This document shows, one piece after another, positions 11,477 through 23,228 of a stretch of DNA of 64,000 nucleotides. The notes under the pieces were generated by a model. The model made no database searches, was not told the DNA's origin, and worked only from the letters and a program-made list of their open reading frames with translations. The stretch's first letter is position 1. Each line of letters begins with the position of its first letter. Source of the DNA: Miscanthus floridulus. Taxonomy: Eukaryota; Streptophyta; Magnoliopsida; Poales; Poaceae. Both the position numbers and the translations under genes were made by a program. Location: positions 74,121,533-74,185,532 of the forward strand of contig NC_089584.1 of NCBI RefSeq assembly GCF_019320115.1. The letters run 5' to 3'.

Positions 11477-12250
11477 CTATAGGCTGGGAAACACCTTATT
11501 TACTATATCATTGGCCGGGGAAGTAAGGGCTACAGAGTTGGCGGCGTCAAAGAAATCCTCAACCAAGCGCTCATGATCCCTAGGGTGTGTCATGGCTGGA
11601 AAACCATGGGGAAGAAGCCGAAGCTCATGGCCGAAACAGGCTTGCGCAACAGCCAACGCCATGGCAGCACCATGATGGATGCCATGCAAAGCAACCTCCC
11701 TAACATGGTTCGGGATGTTGTGCAAATGAACCACTGGAACGATGCCTCTGGCATTGATAAATCCCACCACATACTTCATAGCTGATCGGATGCTTTCTGG
11801 CTGAGTCGATAGGTCTAAAGAGATTCAAAGGGGAGATGATCAGGATCTTGAAGATAAAATTAAGAGGAGATGGAAGGTTATGGTAGACATCTCACCCGTG
11901 ATTCTGGCCTTAGCCTCGGCCAACTTGTCTTCCACTAGATCAACCTTGGGAGGCTATCAACACTAAACCATGGCCAGAGCCGATTTTGTGAGGGAGTGGC
12001 AGTCGGTGAGGTTCTGGCTAGCCCGATCAATGGAGGTGAGTATATCATCATTATCGATCCATCTCCTCGAATAGTAGAGGAGCTGGCGGTGAGCTATTGA
12101 TGAAGAGAACCCTAAAGGATGAATAGAGTTGGCCCTATGCTCTGAGGTAGTTGGGGCATCAAAAGTTGCACCTTCCTAGTGACGAAGGTGCTGGCATGAT
12201 GACGCTGCTCTATTGAGGGCCTCCTTAGTAGACCTCTTATTGTTCTCCAT
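11477..12250 (-). pseudogene. Antisense gene b of Tat(+)
   Basis: Gene on the strand opposite to pol, lying between integrase and the 3' LTR, the position of the aORF described for Tat elements. The ATG at 12250 opens MENNKRSTKEALNRA. The last exon is open at 11477-11779 (ALHGIHHGAAMALAVAQ, ..., ANDIVNKVF) and is clearly homologous to plus-strand 39760-40023 of the other Tat copy (IALHGVHYGAAVTL, ..., AQDVVNKVF). The middle is not continuous in one frame; by analogy with the other copy introns are expected there. The conserved C-terminal piece is intact in this copy. Function unknown. Confidence 0.65.
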
Positions 12251-12341
12251 GATCTCAAACCTATGAGAAAGCAGAAACCGCACTGAAGACATGAAAGGTT
12301 TGAGACAGAGCAGGTTGTTTTTCGATCCATAGCCATGGCCC

Positions 12342-12351
12342 ATATATATAT
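12342..12351 (-). promoter_or_regulatory. Candidate TATA box of antisense gene b
   Basis: The minus strand reads GATATATATATG about 95 bases upstream of the ATG at 12250, a plausible plant TATA box for the antisense gene. Inferred from position only. Confidence 0.45.
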
Positions 12352-13251
12352 CCTGGGAAGGTGAGAAGATAGATTTCATCGGGGTTATGGAATTGAAGTC
12401 AGATACAGAAACAGATCGACACTCTGGAAATTTAGGGGACGGATAATGAAGAGATAATAGATTCAGACTTATTGCTTCCCATAATCACAAAATATCATGG
12501 GATGGATATGAAAGGTTTACATTGACCAGTGATCAACCCACCAAGGCTTCTTTGGATTGAAGGGAGTCCAGATCCCCACAAGGCCAATGGTCATCGTGAA
12601 CCGAGTCACATTGGCCCATTGATAAAATTATGCTAGGAGAAGGGGAAAGGCTGCCTGCTTAACTAATGCCTAGCTGATTTCTTGGTGACTGGGAAACTAT
12701 GGGAAAGAAGTCTATGGCTTTCCCGATGGGCATTTGATGGAGTGAACAAGGGAAAGGTGTCCACACATTTTAGCCCTTGCAAACACTAGAACAGCTCTAC
12801 GAGTATGGAGAGAAGACTCAGGTGATATCATAAGAATTCTTCTAACTGTAGTAGCTAATCCTCTTGCTTGACAAGGCGCTAAGATGAGCGACACAATTAC
12901 CCTATGCACAAGAATTCTTCTAACCACTCAAGATGTTCATGGAAAAAAGATAAACCATGGAGGGTTTGGTGGAGTCAGAGGCACTTGAGGAAGCAGATAG
13001 AAGAGAAACATAGCCAAATTGTTGAATTGCTCTCGCCAGAGTCAGATAGACATTTTATATTTGGCCTAGAAAGATGGATCCAAGCGCCCATGAAGCAATG
13101 ATGCTCTCATAAAAGTTTTGAAGCATGGGCTCATAAGCTGACATAGACAGTGACAAACAGTAGACCCAAGATCAAGATTCTCTACCCATGAATGCAGGAC
13201 CTATCAGGGGTACAGACGTGATAATTTTGGAATAAAATTACTTTTATCCCA
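12352..13251. other. Tat(+) spacer between antisense gene b and PPT
   Basis: About 900 bases with no coding signal I trust. In the minus-strand Tat copy the equivalent interval is about 2.9 kb and holds antisense gene a, so that gene appears largely deleted here. Confidence 0.5.
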
Positions 13252-13266
13252 AAATTTGGGGGCATG
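13252..13266 (+). other. Polypurine tract, Tat(+)
   Basis: AAATTTGGGGGCA immediately before the LTR start TGTTTACAC. It primes plus-strand DNA synthesis. The same arrangement occurs in reverse at 36253-36268. Confidence 0.8.
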
Positions 13267-15184
13267 TGTTTACACTAAAATTTGGAAGAAGGATTGCAGG
13301 AACTCAAAAGCTCCCTAGATCATGTCATCAAGGAATTAATTGCATAAAGGTCGGTATCAGCTGATTCGAATGCAACACTAGAATCGGCTCTCTTTAGATA
13401 GCGTCCACAGATAACTATAAAAGCCACAATTGGTGCTAGGAAAAACATGTTGGACTCTACAAAAAGGGAAAGATTAGGGTCCAAGTTATCTTAAATTAGG
13501 AATATTGTCTCTTAGGCCAAAAATTGTAATGAGTCATGCTTAAGTAGGATTCATGTGTAGGTTCTAGGTATAAATATTGGACCCCAGCTATTGTAAAGGA
13601 CACAATCAATCAAATACAAGTTATTTACTTTTTCGGCGCTGACCACCCCTTAGGAGTAGGAGTAGAGTAGATCTCGGTGAGTTCTTCAATGAGCAGGGCT
13701 GCATCGGTCCGTCCAACCTCTGGCTTGTCTATAAGTACCGTCATGGATTATACTTCTGTTCATATGGCTGCATCGATCCGGTTGACCTCCACTATGACTC
13801 TAGTATGAGCTAGTTATCAACTCTTGTCTAGTTCAAGTACAGCTGCATCGATCCGGTTGACCTCCACTACACGAACTAGATTAAGGTCAAGTTATCAGCT
13901 CTATCTAAGGGTGGTGTCCTTCGGGTAGATTCATTAAGTTACCAATCTTGCTGATGTTTTCATTATTATTTGTTTACAGCAACATCAATTCACTCAGTCG
14001 AGATCGAATTAGATCGGCCTCATATCGTTTAGATCCGTCGTTTGTTTGTTACAACACGACATTATCTACCTTGAACGACGGTTTATGTTTCATTGACTGT
14101 TTTACTTCGATCTTGATTGTGCATAGTATGGGGTTAAGGCATGCTTAATCTTGAAGAGGTCTGGTGGCTAGTTGAATCTGGTTTATGGTTCACCATTATG
14201 GCTGTAATGATTCGGTCGATCCCCACTGATGGCACTATAGATTGGAGGACGCCAGCTAGTAGATATGTTCCTAGTTAGGCGTGACCTTAGCTGTTTGCTA
14301 TGCTTGCATCAGCTAAATAGTTGATCGCCTATGCGTTAATGCCTATGGTGTGCATCCATGATTCTGTTAAGCGTGAACAGATCCATGTGCTTTGAGGGCT
14401 TGATTCATTGTCTTTTTCACGGCTGCATCGATCTGGTCGAACCCCACTATTAGAGATAGCGGGTTGAGTCTGTGGAGTCCATAGGTTTGTTTGTGTGAAA
14501 CAGTCGATTGTTCACACACTGTAGTCCTTCTTACCTGAATCGGCTATTTTAGCTGATTTATCCGAGCCTTCACATATAGCATGTCTTTCGAAAAGCCTGT
14601 TGAAGTACGGATGTGTTTGTAGATTCTTTGGTTTTAGTTTGTTACTATCATCATAGCTACGATCGATCTAGTCGAACCTCACTGTTGGTGGTAACATATT
14701 AGATTTAGAGCGTTTATAGATCTGTTCGCATCAGATAGTCAATTCATTCGTGTGCTATATCTTTTCCTGATTAGATTCATTGGCTTAATGGTTTACACTA
14801 GCAATATCTATCTAGTTGATGATCTCATTTACATATACATGTACTGTACCTGTGAACTTAAAATCAATCGCTACTCATAAGCTTTGCAGTCCATAACAGC
14901 CAATTTATGTGCGGATCGGCTATTTAATCGCTTTTCCCATATGGCTACTCCTGAAGCGGCACACTTGGAACTGTCTGGGCATAGACCGGCATGTTCCACC
15001 TTAAATTACTAATAAACTTTCTCTCCTTGACAATTGCATGGTCAAATTGACTATCACGTCTCAGGAGGAGTACATAGGATCAATCATCCCTGCGTTGAAG
15101 CCAGGCAGATCTCCAGCTCCATCGAGCAAACCCTTCTGGCTTGCTCGTGTGCCTCGACACGATTGACACATTTTTGTGTCGACA
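13267..15184 (+). repeat. 3' LTR of Tat(+) (1.92 kb)
   Basis: Starts TGTTTACAC and ends GTGTCGACA. It is homologous in reverse orientation to 34460-36252 and to 43836-44816 plus 57288-57652. A TATA-like GTATAAATATT near 13568-13578 may be the promoter. ORFs inside it (for example 13948-14148) are not conserved with the other copies and are not annotated. Confidence 0.85.
13698..14690 (+). repeat. Six spaced copies of a 28-base motif in the Tat(+) LTR
   Basis: Copies of GGCTGCATCGATCCGGTCGA followed by CCCCACT, with variation, begin near 13698, 13762, 13842, 14200, 14419 and 14654. They occupy roughly the same distances from the LTR start as the six repeats in the minus-strand Tat LTR at 34981-35822. 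Each has short self-complementary TCGA arms around CCGGA, CCAGA or similar. Confidence 0.7.
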
Positions 15185-16772
15185 AAGGGGGAATTTTTAA
15201 TTGCAATGGTTATCTTGTGCCACTAAGTGTGAGTCTCATTTGCATATATATTACACTTAGTGACGTAGTAAGATGTATGAGAAAAGCCTAGGAAAATTCT
15301 TTGTAAAAAACTATCTCTAGTGCTAAAATTGGTTTGGTGCTTTTTGGGAAGAGAGCACTTGTTTTGGGCGTGTTGAGAAGTCTGGACAAGAATTTTTAAG
15401 ACAACTCGGTTGAAATTCTAGGCAGGGGCTCTATGTTTGGTTGGTGTATTTAACTGGAAATTCTTGCTCAGCTATGCTGAATTTTCAGGAAGACCCCCTC
15501 TGTTGTGTTGCGCTTATTTAACTGAAAATTCATTATGCCCGAACTGAAATTTCTAGTGCGGGAGGCCAACGGCCGTGAAGAGCGTCCACCCAAGAATTTC
15601 TAGGCCGCGTTGGCTGGAATTTCCAGAGCGGGAGTCCTCCGCACCAATGGTCGAGAGGAGCGTCCACCCTGGAATTTCCAAGCCGCACCAGCTGGAATTT
15701 CCTATGTGGGAATGGAGCACCTATACAACAATGGTCAAGAGGTTGGCTGGCTGGGGAGAAGGCTGGTTGCCTCCCCTTCCCTTCTTCTTCCTCCCAACCA
15801 TTCCCCATTCTTGCTCTTTTTGAAACCCTAAGGAAGGACAAGCTCTCTCCTCTCTCAACTCTCTCACTCCCAAGGATTTGTGCTCCATTCAAGTGAGAGA
15901 TCGAGCTCTAGTGTTGATCTTGGGAGCTTCAAGAGCATCTCCTCCCTTTCCTCTCCTCTCCAAGCTTAGTGATCATTCATGAGAGGATTTGGGGGAAACC
16001 CTAGTGTGTGCATTTGAGGTTGCATATTTGGTGGCACTAGGTGGTGATTGTGATTGTGGATTTCTTATTACTCTTGGTGATTGCCATTACCTAGATGGTT
16101 GGTGACTTGTTGATTGGTGAGGGGATTTGGTGATTGTATCCGCCCCCAATCAAGGTGCTTGTGAGGGGTTCTTGTACCTTCCTCGTGGGAGATCACTAAA
16201 GGCAACTCTAGTGGATTGCGCATAGCTTGTGGATCTCCATCTTGTGTTGGTTGTGCGGCACCCGATTGTGGGTTAGGTGTGTGATGCCCATTAGCGTATG
16301 AACCTCCAAGTGGGTGTATCGCTACAAGCCTACAATAGGGACTAGCTTGCCAGCAAGCAAGTGAACCTCAAAGGAAAAATCATTGTGTCACTTTGTCTCT
16401 GGGATTCATTGATATTATTGTGATTGATCTCTTGCCACAATAGTATAACCTTTCTACTCACTTGCATTTACTTTTCTAGTGTAGCTAAGCTCTTTAGTGT
16501 AATTAGTTTTGAGAGCTAGCTTTCTTGCTTGTGTAGTTTGGTTAATGAGGCTCTTTAGCTAGTCTTTGAGAGCTCACTAGCTTAGAAGTAGTGACTTAGC
16601 CTTGTGTGTGATATAGAGAATAACAACTAGAATTGTGGATAGATGGCTTGCTCCTTTAGTAGGCTCGCACAAAACTTGCTTATGCCATTTAGTTGTCTAA
16701 CCACTTGGCTCTAGTGTTGTTGTAGAAATTTTTATAGGCTATTCACCCCCTCTATCCATTTAGGACCTTTCA
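15185..16772 (+). repeat. 5' LTR of the copia element, 5'-truncated
   Basis: Corresponds to 23516-25069 of the 3' LTR and ends CTTTCA at 16772. The copies differ by many substitutions and some small indels, so this is an old insertion. ORFs at 15533-15892 and 15575-15831 overlap on both strands of the GC-richer part and are not credible genes. Confidence 0.85.
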
Positions 16773-16774
16773 AG

Positions 16775-16786
16775 TGGTATCGGAGC
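16775..16786 (+). other. Primer-binding site, copia element
   Basis: TGGTATCGGAGC two bases after the LTR end. It matches the initiator-Met PBS except A to G at one position. Confidence 0.85.
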
Positions 16787-16829
16787 CATGGTCACCATGA
16801 TTTGAGGCTTAACAACCTACGGCGTTAAA

Positions 16830-18695
16830 ATGGCTCAAATCAATAACACCAAGAAGCCACCCCAATTTGATGGCACAAATTATCCCTTTTGGAAGTCAAA
16901 GATGGCAACTCATATCAAGTCAATCAATAGGAAGATATGGAAGGTGGTAGAGACCAAGATTGAGGCTGCTAATCTAGAGGCACCCACCGTGGCTGAAGAA
17001 TTATTGCTCAAATACAATGACATAGCTCTTAGTGCAATTCTAGATGCTCTTGATGAGAAGACATTTGAGCAAATCAAGAACATTGAGATGGCTCATGAGG
17101 CTTGGAAGAAGTTGGAGGAATCATTTGAGGGCACTCAAGCCATGAAGGGAGCCAAAGCTTGCATTCTTAAGGAGAAGTTTACAAGTTTCAAGATGAAAGA
17201 TGATGAGAGTGTGCCGGAGATGTTCCATAGGCTCCAAGTGCTTGTCAATGATCTCAAAGCGCTTGGTGAGGAAGTGAAGGACAAGGACTTCTCTCATAAG
17301 TTCTTGAGATGTTTACCATCAAGATTTGGCATGTTGGTCACTTTGCTAGTGAGGAGTGGTTTGGACACAATGACACCAAACCAAGTGTTGGGAGATGTGA
17401 TGACTGATGACACATATAGAGACGATGATGAGAAGGAAGAAAAGAACAAGGAGAAGAAAGATGAGAAGAAGAGTGTGGCATTCGAGGCCGCATCTTTATC
17501 CAAGGGCAAAGCCAAGCAAGACACATCAAGTGAAGATGAAGGCTCATGTTCATGGGATGATGAGAATGATGAGAAGATGTCTCTCTTTGTGAAGAGATTT
17601 AGCAAATTCATGGTGAAGTAGGGCTATCATGCAAGACGGAAGAAGTCATCATCCAAGAACAAAGATAAAGCAAGAAGGTGCTTCAAGTGCAATAGCAAGG
17701 ATCATCTCATTGCAGAATGCCCATACAATAGTGACAATGATGATGACAACAAGAAGAGCAAGAAGAAGGACATGAAGAAAAGAAAGAGAAGAAGGACAAG
17801 ATGACTTTCAAGAAGAAGAAGAAGGGTGGTTCATATGTGGCCACTTGGGATAGTGATGCCTCCTCAAGTGATGATGATGATAGTGATGATGACAAGACCA
17901 CCAAGAAGAAGGCTCTTGCAAGCATTGCTATTAATGAGAGGTCTTCTCTCTTTGACACTCCATCAACATGCTTCATGGCTAAGGCCACTAAGGTATAATC
18001 CAATGATGAGTGTGATGAGGAACATGATAAAAATGAAAGTGAAAGTGATGATGATGATGAACCAACTAAAGATGAACTATTTGGCATGTTAGAACATGCT
18101 AAAGAACACTTTGACATTAAGAGAAGGGAATGCAAAGTCTTGACTAAGGAAATTAAAGCCCTTAGGAAAGCCTTTGATGAGCTCAATGCTACTCATGAGA
18201 GTCTAAAGGAAGACCATGAGGAGCTTGGCAAGGCTCACAAAAAGCTTGAAAAAGCATGTTGTAACATGTGAAGTGGGCTTATCATGTGACATAATTGAAG
18301 AATCATTCTATAAGCCTATTGTTGTTGCTCCCACTAACTCTTCTTGTAGCTCATCTAGCACTTCCACTACTACTTCACCTATGAGTGATGGTTTCACTTG
18401 TGATGCCTCACTTATAGTTGAGAATGAGACCTTAAAGAAGGAGGTCAATGAGCTCACTCGTGCCTTAGGCAATGCCTATGGTGGTGAGGCCCGATTGCTA
18501 AAGTGCTTAGGTAGCCAAAGATTTTCTCTCAACAAAGAGGGATTGGGCTATATCCCGAAGAAAGGCAAGGTGACCTTTGCTCCTCACAAGACTAGTTTTG
18601 TGAAGAACAATGTTTGGTTTTGCAATAGATGCAAGCAAGTTGGGCATGTAGAGCAATATTGCAAGAACAAGAACAAGTACTCTAATGTATCCTAA
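16830..18695 (+). pseudogene. Copia Gag (capsid, charged linker, two zinc knuckles), broken
   Basis: The ATG at 16830 is the first after the PBS. Open for 263 codons: capsid region (PPQFDGTNYPFWKSKM, AHEAWKKLEESFEGT, SVPEMFHRLQVLV, DLKALGEEV) followed by a Lys/Asp/Glu-rich tail. A TAG at 17619-17621 stops the frame before a first knuckle (CFKCNSKDHLIAEC, 17680-17721). Further frames carry a Lys-rich and Asp/Ser-rich stretch, a helical charged region (18086-18271) and a second knuckle (CNRCKQVGHVEQYC, 18620-18661). Two knuckles and a long charged C-terminus fit SIRE-type Gag. At least one stop and two frame changes are present. Confidence 0.85.
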
Positions 18696-20112
18696 ATAAA
18701 GTTTGATTCTTGTTATTTGCTTACAAAGAGAGTGAATGGAGTGAAGGCTAAGTTTGTTGGTACACTAATTGTGGGCTCAAAGAAGAAAACTATTTGGGTG
18801 CCAAAGAGCTTGGTCACTAACCTTGAAGGACCTAAGCAAGTTTGGGTACCTAAAAAGAATTGATCTTCTTTTGTAGGTCAATTATAAAGCCAGAGGAAGG
18901 CATTGGGTTCTTGATAGTGGGTGCACACAACACATGACCAGTGATGCTAGAATGTTCAACTCAATCAATTCCAATGAGAATGATGGTTATGATAGTATTA
19001 CATTTGATGACAATGGCAAAGGCAAGGTCAAGGGGCTTGGTAAGATTGTAATATCCAATGTCTTGAGCATATCCAATGTGTTGCTAGTAGAGAGCTTGAA
19101 CTTCAATTTGCTATCTATGGCTCAATTGTGTGATCCTAGGTTTAAGTGCATCTTTGGAGTAGATGATGTAGAGATCATAAGTGTAGATGGCTCAAATTTG
19201 ATCTTCAAAGGCTTTAGATATGAGAATCTATACTTGGCTGATTTCAATGCTAGTGAAGCTCAATTGCCAACATGCTTGTTCACTAAATCTAGCATGGGTT
19301 GGTTATGGCATAGAAGGCTTGGTCATATTGGAATGAAACAATTGAATAGATTGATTAAGCATGATCTTGTTAGAGGCTTGAAGGATGTGATATTTGAGAA
19401 GGACAAACTTTATAGTGCTTGTCAAGCCAGGAAACAAGTTGGAAACACCAATCCTAAGAAAAGTATAATGAGTACTAGCAAAGTATTGGAGTTATTGCAC
19501 ATGGACTTATTTATGCCAACAACATACACTAGTATTGGTGGAAGCAAATATGGCTTTGTGATAGTGGATGACTTCACTAGATACACATGGGTTTTCTTTC
19601 TTGTGGACAAAAGTGATATGTTTGCAACTTTCAAATTATTTTTCAAAGGCATTCATAATGAGTTTGAAACAACCATCAAGAGAGTTAGAAGTGACAATGG
19701 TAGTGAGTTCAAGAACACTAGAATTGATGAGTTGTGTGATGATTTTAGAATTAGACATCAATTCTCGGCTAAGTACACTCCACAATCAAATGGCTTTGTT
19801 GAGAGGGAGAATAGAACACTTATTGATATGGCAAGGTCTATGCTTAGTGAGTACAATGTGAGTCAATCTTTTTTGGCTGAAGCAATCAACACCGATTGCT
19901 ACTACATCAACCAATTGTATTGTCATCCATTGAAAGAGAAGACACCTTATGAGCTCTTGAATGGTAGAAAGCCCAACATTGCATATTTTTGGGTTTTTGG
20001 TTGTAAATGCTACATATTGAAGAAAAGCACTAGATTGGGCAAGTTTGACAAGAAATTTAATGAAGGATTCCTAGTTGGTTACTCCACTACAAGCAAAGCA
20101 TATAGAGTTTAG
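18696..20112 (+). pseudogene. Copia protease and integrase
   Basis: Protease active site HWVLDSGCTQHMTSD with Asp at 18913-18915. The frame is open to 20112. Integrase follows: pre-integrase motif WLWHRRLGHIG (His residues of the HHCC zinc site), then LYSACQARKQ, where only one Cys remains; the position normally Cys appears to be Tyr. Core: LHMDLFMPT, VRSDNGSEF and NGFVERENRTL supply the DDE triad. The C-terminal portion runs to VFGCKCYILKK and NEGFLVGYS before a TAG at 20110-20112. Separated from RT only by that stop. Confidence 0.88.
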
Positions 20113-20115
20113 AAT

Positions 20116-22098
20116 TTGGATAATGGTACTCCTGAGGAGGTACATTATGTTGAATTTGATGAAACCAAGGGTTCCCAAGATGAGAATGAAAATCTTGATG
20201 ATGTTAGAGGTGTTCAACTTTCAAATGCCATGAAGAACATGGATGTTGGTAAATTAAGGCCAAGACAAGTGGTAAATGATGAAGATGACAATGTGCAAGT
20301 GTTCTCTAACCCAAATGTGCAAGATGATACAAATCAAGCTAGTTCATCATCTCAAGTGCAAGATCAACAACTGGCTAGTACATCATCTCAATCCAATGCA
20401 AGTAATCAAGTGCAAGTTCTCCAACTAACACATATTGCAAGAGATCATCCATTGGACACCATTACTAGAGATATTTCTAGAGGTGTACAAACAAGATCAA
20501 GATTGGCATCATTTTGTGAGCATTTCTCATTTGTATCATTCATTGAACCAAACAAGATAGAAGAAGCCTTGAGGGATGTTGAGTGGGTAAATGGTATGCA
20601 TGAAGAGTTGAACAACTTCACAAGAAATCAAGTATGGGAATTAGTTGAGAGGTCAAAGGGACACAATGTAACTAGAACCAAATGGGTCTTTTGCAACAAG
20701 CAAGATCAAGATGGGATAGTTGTAAGGAACAAAGCAAGATTGGTAGCACAAGGTTACACTCAAGTAGAGGGTCTTGACTTTGGAGAAACATATGCCCCGG
20801 TTGCAAGATTGGAAGCAATTAGGATCTTGTTAGCCTATGCTTGTGCCCACAACATCATACTCTATCAAATGGATGTCAAGAGTGCATTTCTTAATGGCTA
20901 CATCAATGAAGAAGTTTATGTTGAGCAACCGCCTGGTTTTGAAGATGACAAGAAGCCCAACCATGTGTACAAGTTGAAGAAAGCTTTGTATGGTTTGAAG
21001 CAAGCACCTAGAGCATGGTATAAGAGATTGAGGGACTTTCTCCTCTCTTAAGGGTTCATCATGGGTAAGGTTGACACCACTCTTTTCACCAAGAAGATTG
21101 GAATGGACTTATTTGTGTTACAAATCTATGTGGATGACATTGTCTTTAGATCAACCATTCAAGACTATTGTGAAGAGTTTGGGAAGATGATGGCTAATGA
21201 GTTTGATATGTCCATGATTGGAGAATTGAGTTACCTCCTTGGTCTTCAAATCAAGCAATTAAAGAATGGTACATTTGTGAGTCAAGGCAAGTACATCAAA
21301 GATATGCTCAAGAAGTTTGGAATGAATGAGAGGAAATCCATTAGTACATCAATGGGGACATATGGTAACTTGGATAGTGATGCAAGTGGCAACATGGTGG
21401 ATAAAAGGTTGTATCGCTGTATGATTGGAAGCCTACTCTATGTGATCGCATCAAGACCAGATGCCATATTTAGTGTATGCATGTGTGCAAGATTTTAAGC
21501 CTCTCCAAGAGAAAGTCATTTGAAGTCTATAAAGACAATATTGAGGTACTTGAAGCATACACAAAATGATGATTTATGGTATCCCAAAGGTACAAAGTTT
21601 GAGTTAGTTGGTTATTTCAACTTGGATTATGCGGGATGCAAAGTTGAGAGAAGAAGCACATCGGACACATATCAATTATTAGGAAGATCACTTGTCTCTA
21701 GGTCATCAAAGAAGCAAAATAGTGTTGCACTCTCAACTGTCGAAGCTGAATACATAGCCGCTGGTAGTTGTTGTGCACAAATACTTTGGATGAAGGTTAG
21801 TTTGAATGATTTAGGAATCAAGTTTAAACAGTGCCATTGCTATGTGATAATGAGAGTGCTATCAAGCTCACCAACAACCCTGGTTCAACATGCAAGGACA
21901 AAGCACATTGATGTCCGCCACCATTTCATAAGTGATCATCAACAAAAAGGGGACATTTGCATTGAGAGTGTGGGCACCGAAGATCAACTTGCCGATATAT
22001 TCACCAAGCCACTTTATGAGAAAAGGTTTTGCAAGCTAAGGAATGAGTTGAACATATTGGATTTCTCAAATATGTGTGATGCACCCCCACTTATATGA
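20116..22098 (+). pseudogene. Copia reverse transcriptase and RNase H
   Basis: Segments in order: Gln/Ser-rich linker, [78 protein letters not shown] (first catalytic Asp), [17 protein letters not shown], a TAA at 21049, then YVDDI (21127-21141) with the paired catalytic Asp residues, GSLLYVIASRPD, a TAA at 21496, RNase H with YAGCKVERRSTS, SSKKQNSVALSTVEAEYIA, a frameshift near 21830 within the region normally reading KLTNNP, and the conserved end HARTKHIDVRHHFI...DIFTKPL. Synthesises cDNA; now inactive. Confidence 0.9.
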
Positions 22099-23215
22099 CA
22101 TGCCTCTCCTTTGAGCAATCCAAGGTAAAAGTTGTTTGGCATAGAATACATTCTTTGTTAAGGACTTGCTTAGCGCATCTAGTCATTTCTCATGTTTATA
22201 GGCTCATTCATGAAAATGAAATGAATTTGATGCTTGTATGGTACCACTATTGATTCTATGCTTGACTTAATCTAGTGGTAGCATATGACATGTTTGTGGG
22301 CTTGTGAACCTAGCGTTTAATCTAAAAAATGAACTATAATTGTTTAACTCAACATGGTCAAGATAACCCTTGAAATGAGGTGTGAAGAAGCTTGTCCTTG
22401 GTTCAAACCGAGTTAAATATCTTTGGCAAGTATTCTAAATTGAACCAAATTTTGGGAAAATGATCCTCGCCCCATTGATTGACATTAATAATCTTAACCT
22501 ATCTAAAATTAAACCTTTGTGGTCATTGATGACAAAGGGGGAGAAATAATGCACAAAGATAGTGAAAAAGATGACAAAGGGGGAGAATTTGACATAAAAG
22601 GAGAAATATGAATGTAAAGGGATCAATTAAAATTTGAGCACACAAGTAGGGGGAGCAAGCTCATGAACTTGGTTGATGCATTAGAATGTGCATTTACATA
22701 TGCTTGCTTGCATTTGTCGAGTTTAATTTTGATATACTTGCTTGTGTGGTGTATGCTAGTTGTAGGTTTGAATGATGAAATGAAAAATTAGCATGCATAG
22801 GATGATAGTTAGACGTGACTTGCATTTGTTTTCACAAGTGGTACTAGAACCTTGCTTATAATGTTGATCTCATGGGGTATCTTGTTCTTTATTGTGCCTT
22901 GCAAGTGGTATCTAACTAATGATGGTGCTAAGGATGGTATATTTGGTGTACTCTGATTGGTATCACGCTTCAAAGGTCCATATCTTATACCTTAACATCA
23001 TTTGGTAGACATTGACTCCTATGTTTCCTATCTAAGCATATGTGCAAGCTTTCAAGCCAAACTCTTATCACATATGTAGGGGGAACAATTGCTACCAATT
23101 CAGGTTCATGAAACTTGTCCAAATCCTTTACACATGGTAAAAATGCTTGGACAAGTAACATAGATTCAAAATTATTTCAATTCATATCTTTGTCAAAGGG
23201 TTGTCATCCATTACC
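22099..23215 (+). other. Copia 3' spacer with repeated PPT-like tracts
   Basis: 1.1 kb without a gene. Four purine tracts resembling the true PPT occur at 22534-22546, 22576-22587, 22646-22656 and 23077-23086 (AAAGGGGGAGAA and variants). SIRE/Maximus elements often carry an envelope-like ORF here; I see none, only short frames on both strands. Confidence 0.7.
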
Positions 23216-23227
23216 AAAAGGGGGAGA
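23216..23227 (+). other. Polypurine tract, copia element
   Basis: AAAAGGGGGAGA one base before the LTR start TGAAAGC at 23229. Confidence 0.9.
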
Positions 23228-23228
23228 T

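Larger units (their letters stand above)
7476..15184 (+). mobile_element. Tat/RIRE2-like Ty3/gypsy element (plus strand), 3' part
   Basis: From left: protease, RT, RNase H, a second (archaeal-type) RNase H, integrase, a 2 kb spacer holding an antisense gene, a polypurine tract and a 1.92 kb LTR. The dual RNase H and antisense ORF are hallmarks of the Tat branch (family knowledge). Its left part (5' LTR and gag) lies beyond chromovirus I, which interrupts it at 7475/7476; the flanking CATCG occurs at the same place in the uninterrupted minus-strand copy (about 41014). The right end (GTCGACA, 15184) joins sequence corresponding to an internal position of the copia LTR, so the whole element was inserted there. 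Pol is riddled with stops. Confidence 0.85.

Noticed and set aside
13698..14690. A CRISPR-like array of spaced repeats
   Set aside because: Spacing is irregular (about 60 to 360 bases), the repeats are degenerate, the genome is a plant, and the repeats lie within an LTR.
17294..18186. Ser-rich minus-strand ORFs (105 and 159 codons)
   Set aside because: Antisense shadows of the Lys/Asp/Glu-rich Gag tail of the copia element.
22099..23215. Envelope-like gene of the copia element
   Set aside because: Only short frames on both strands; no signal or membrane segments.
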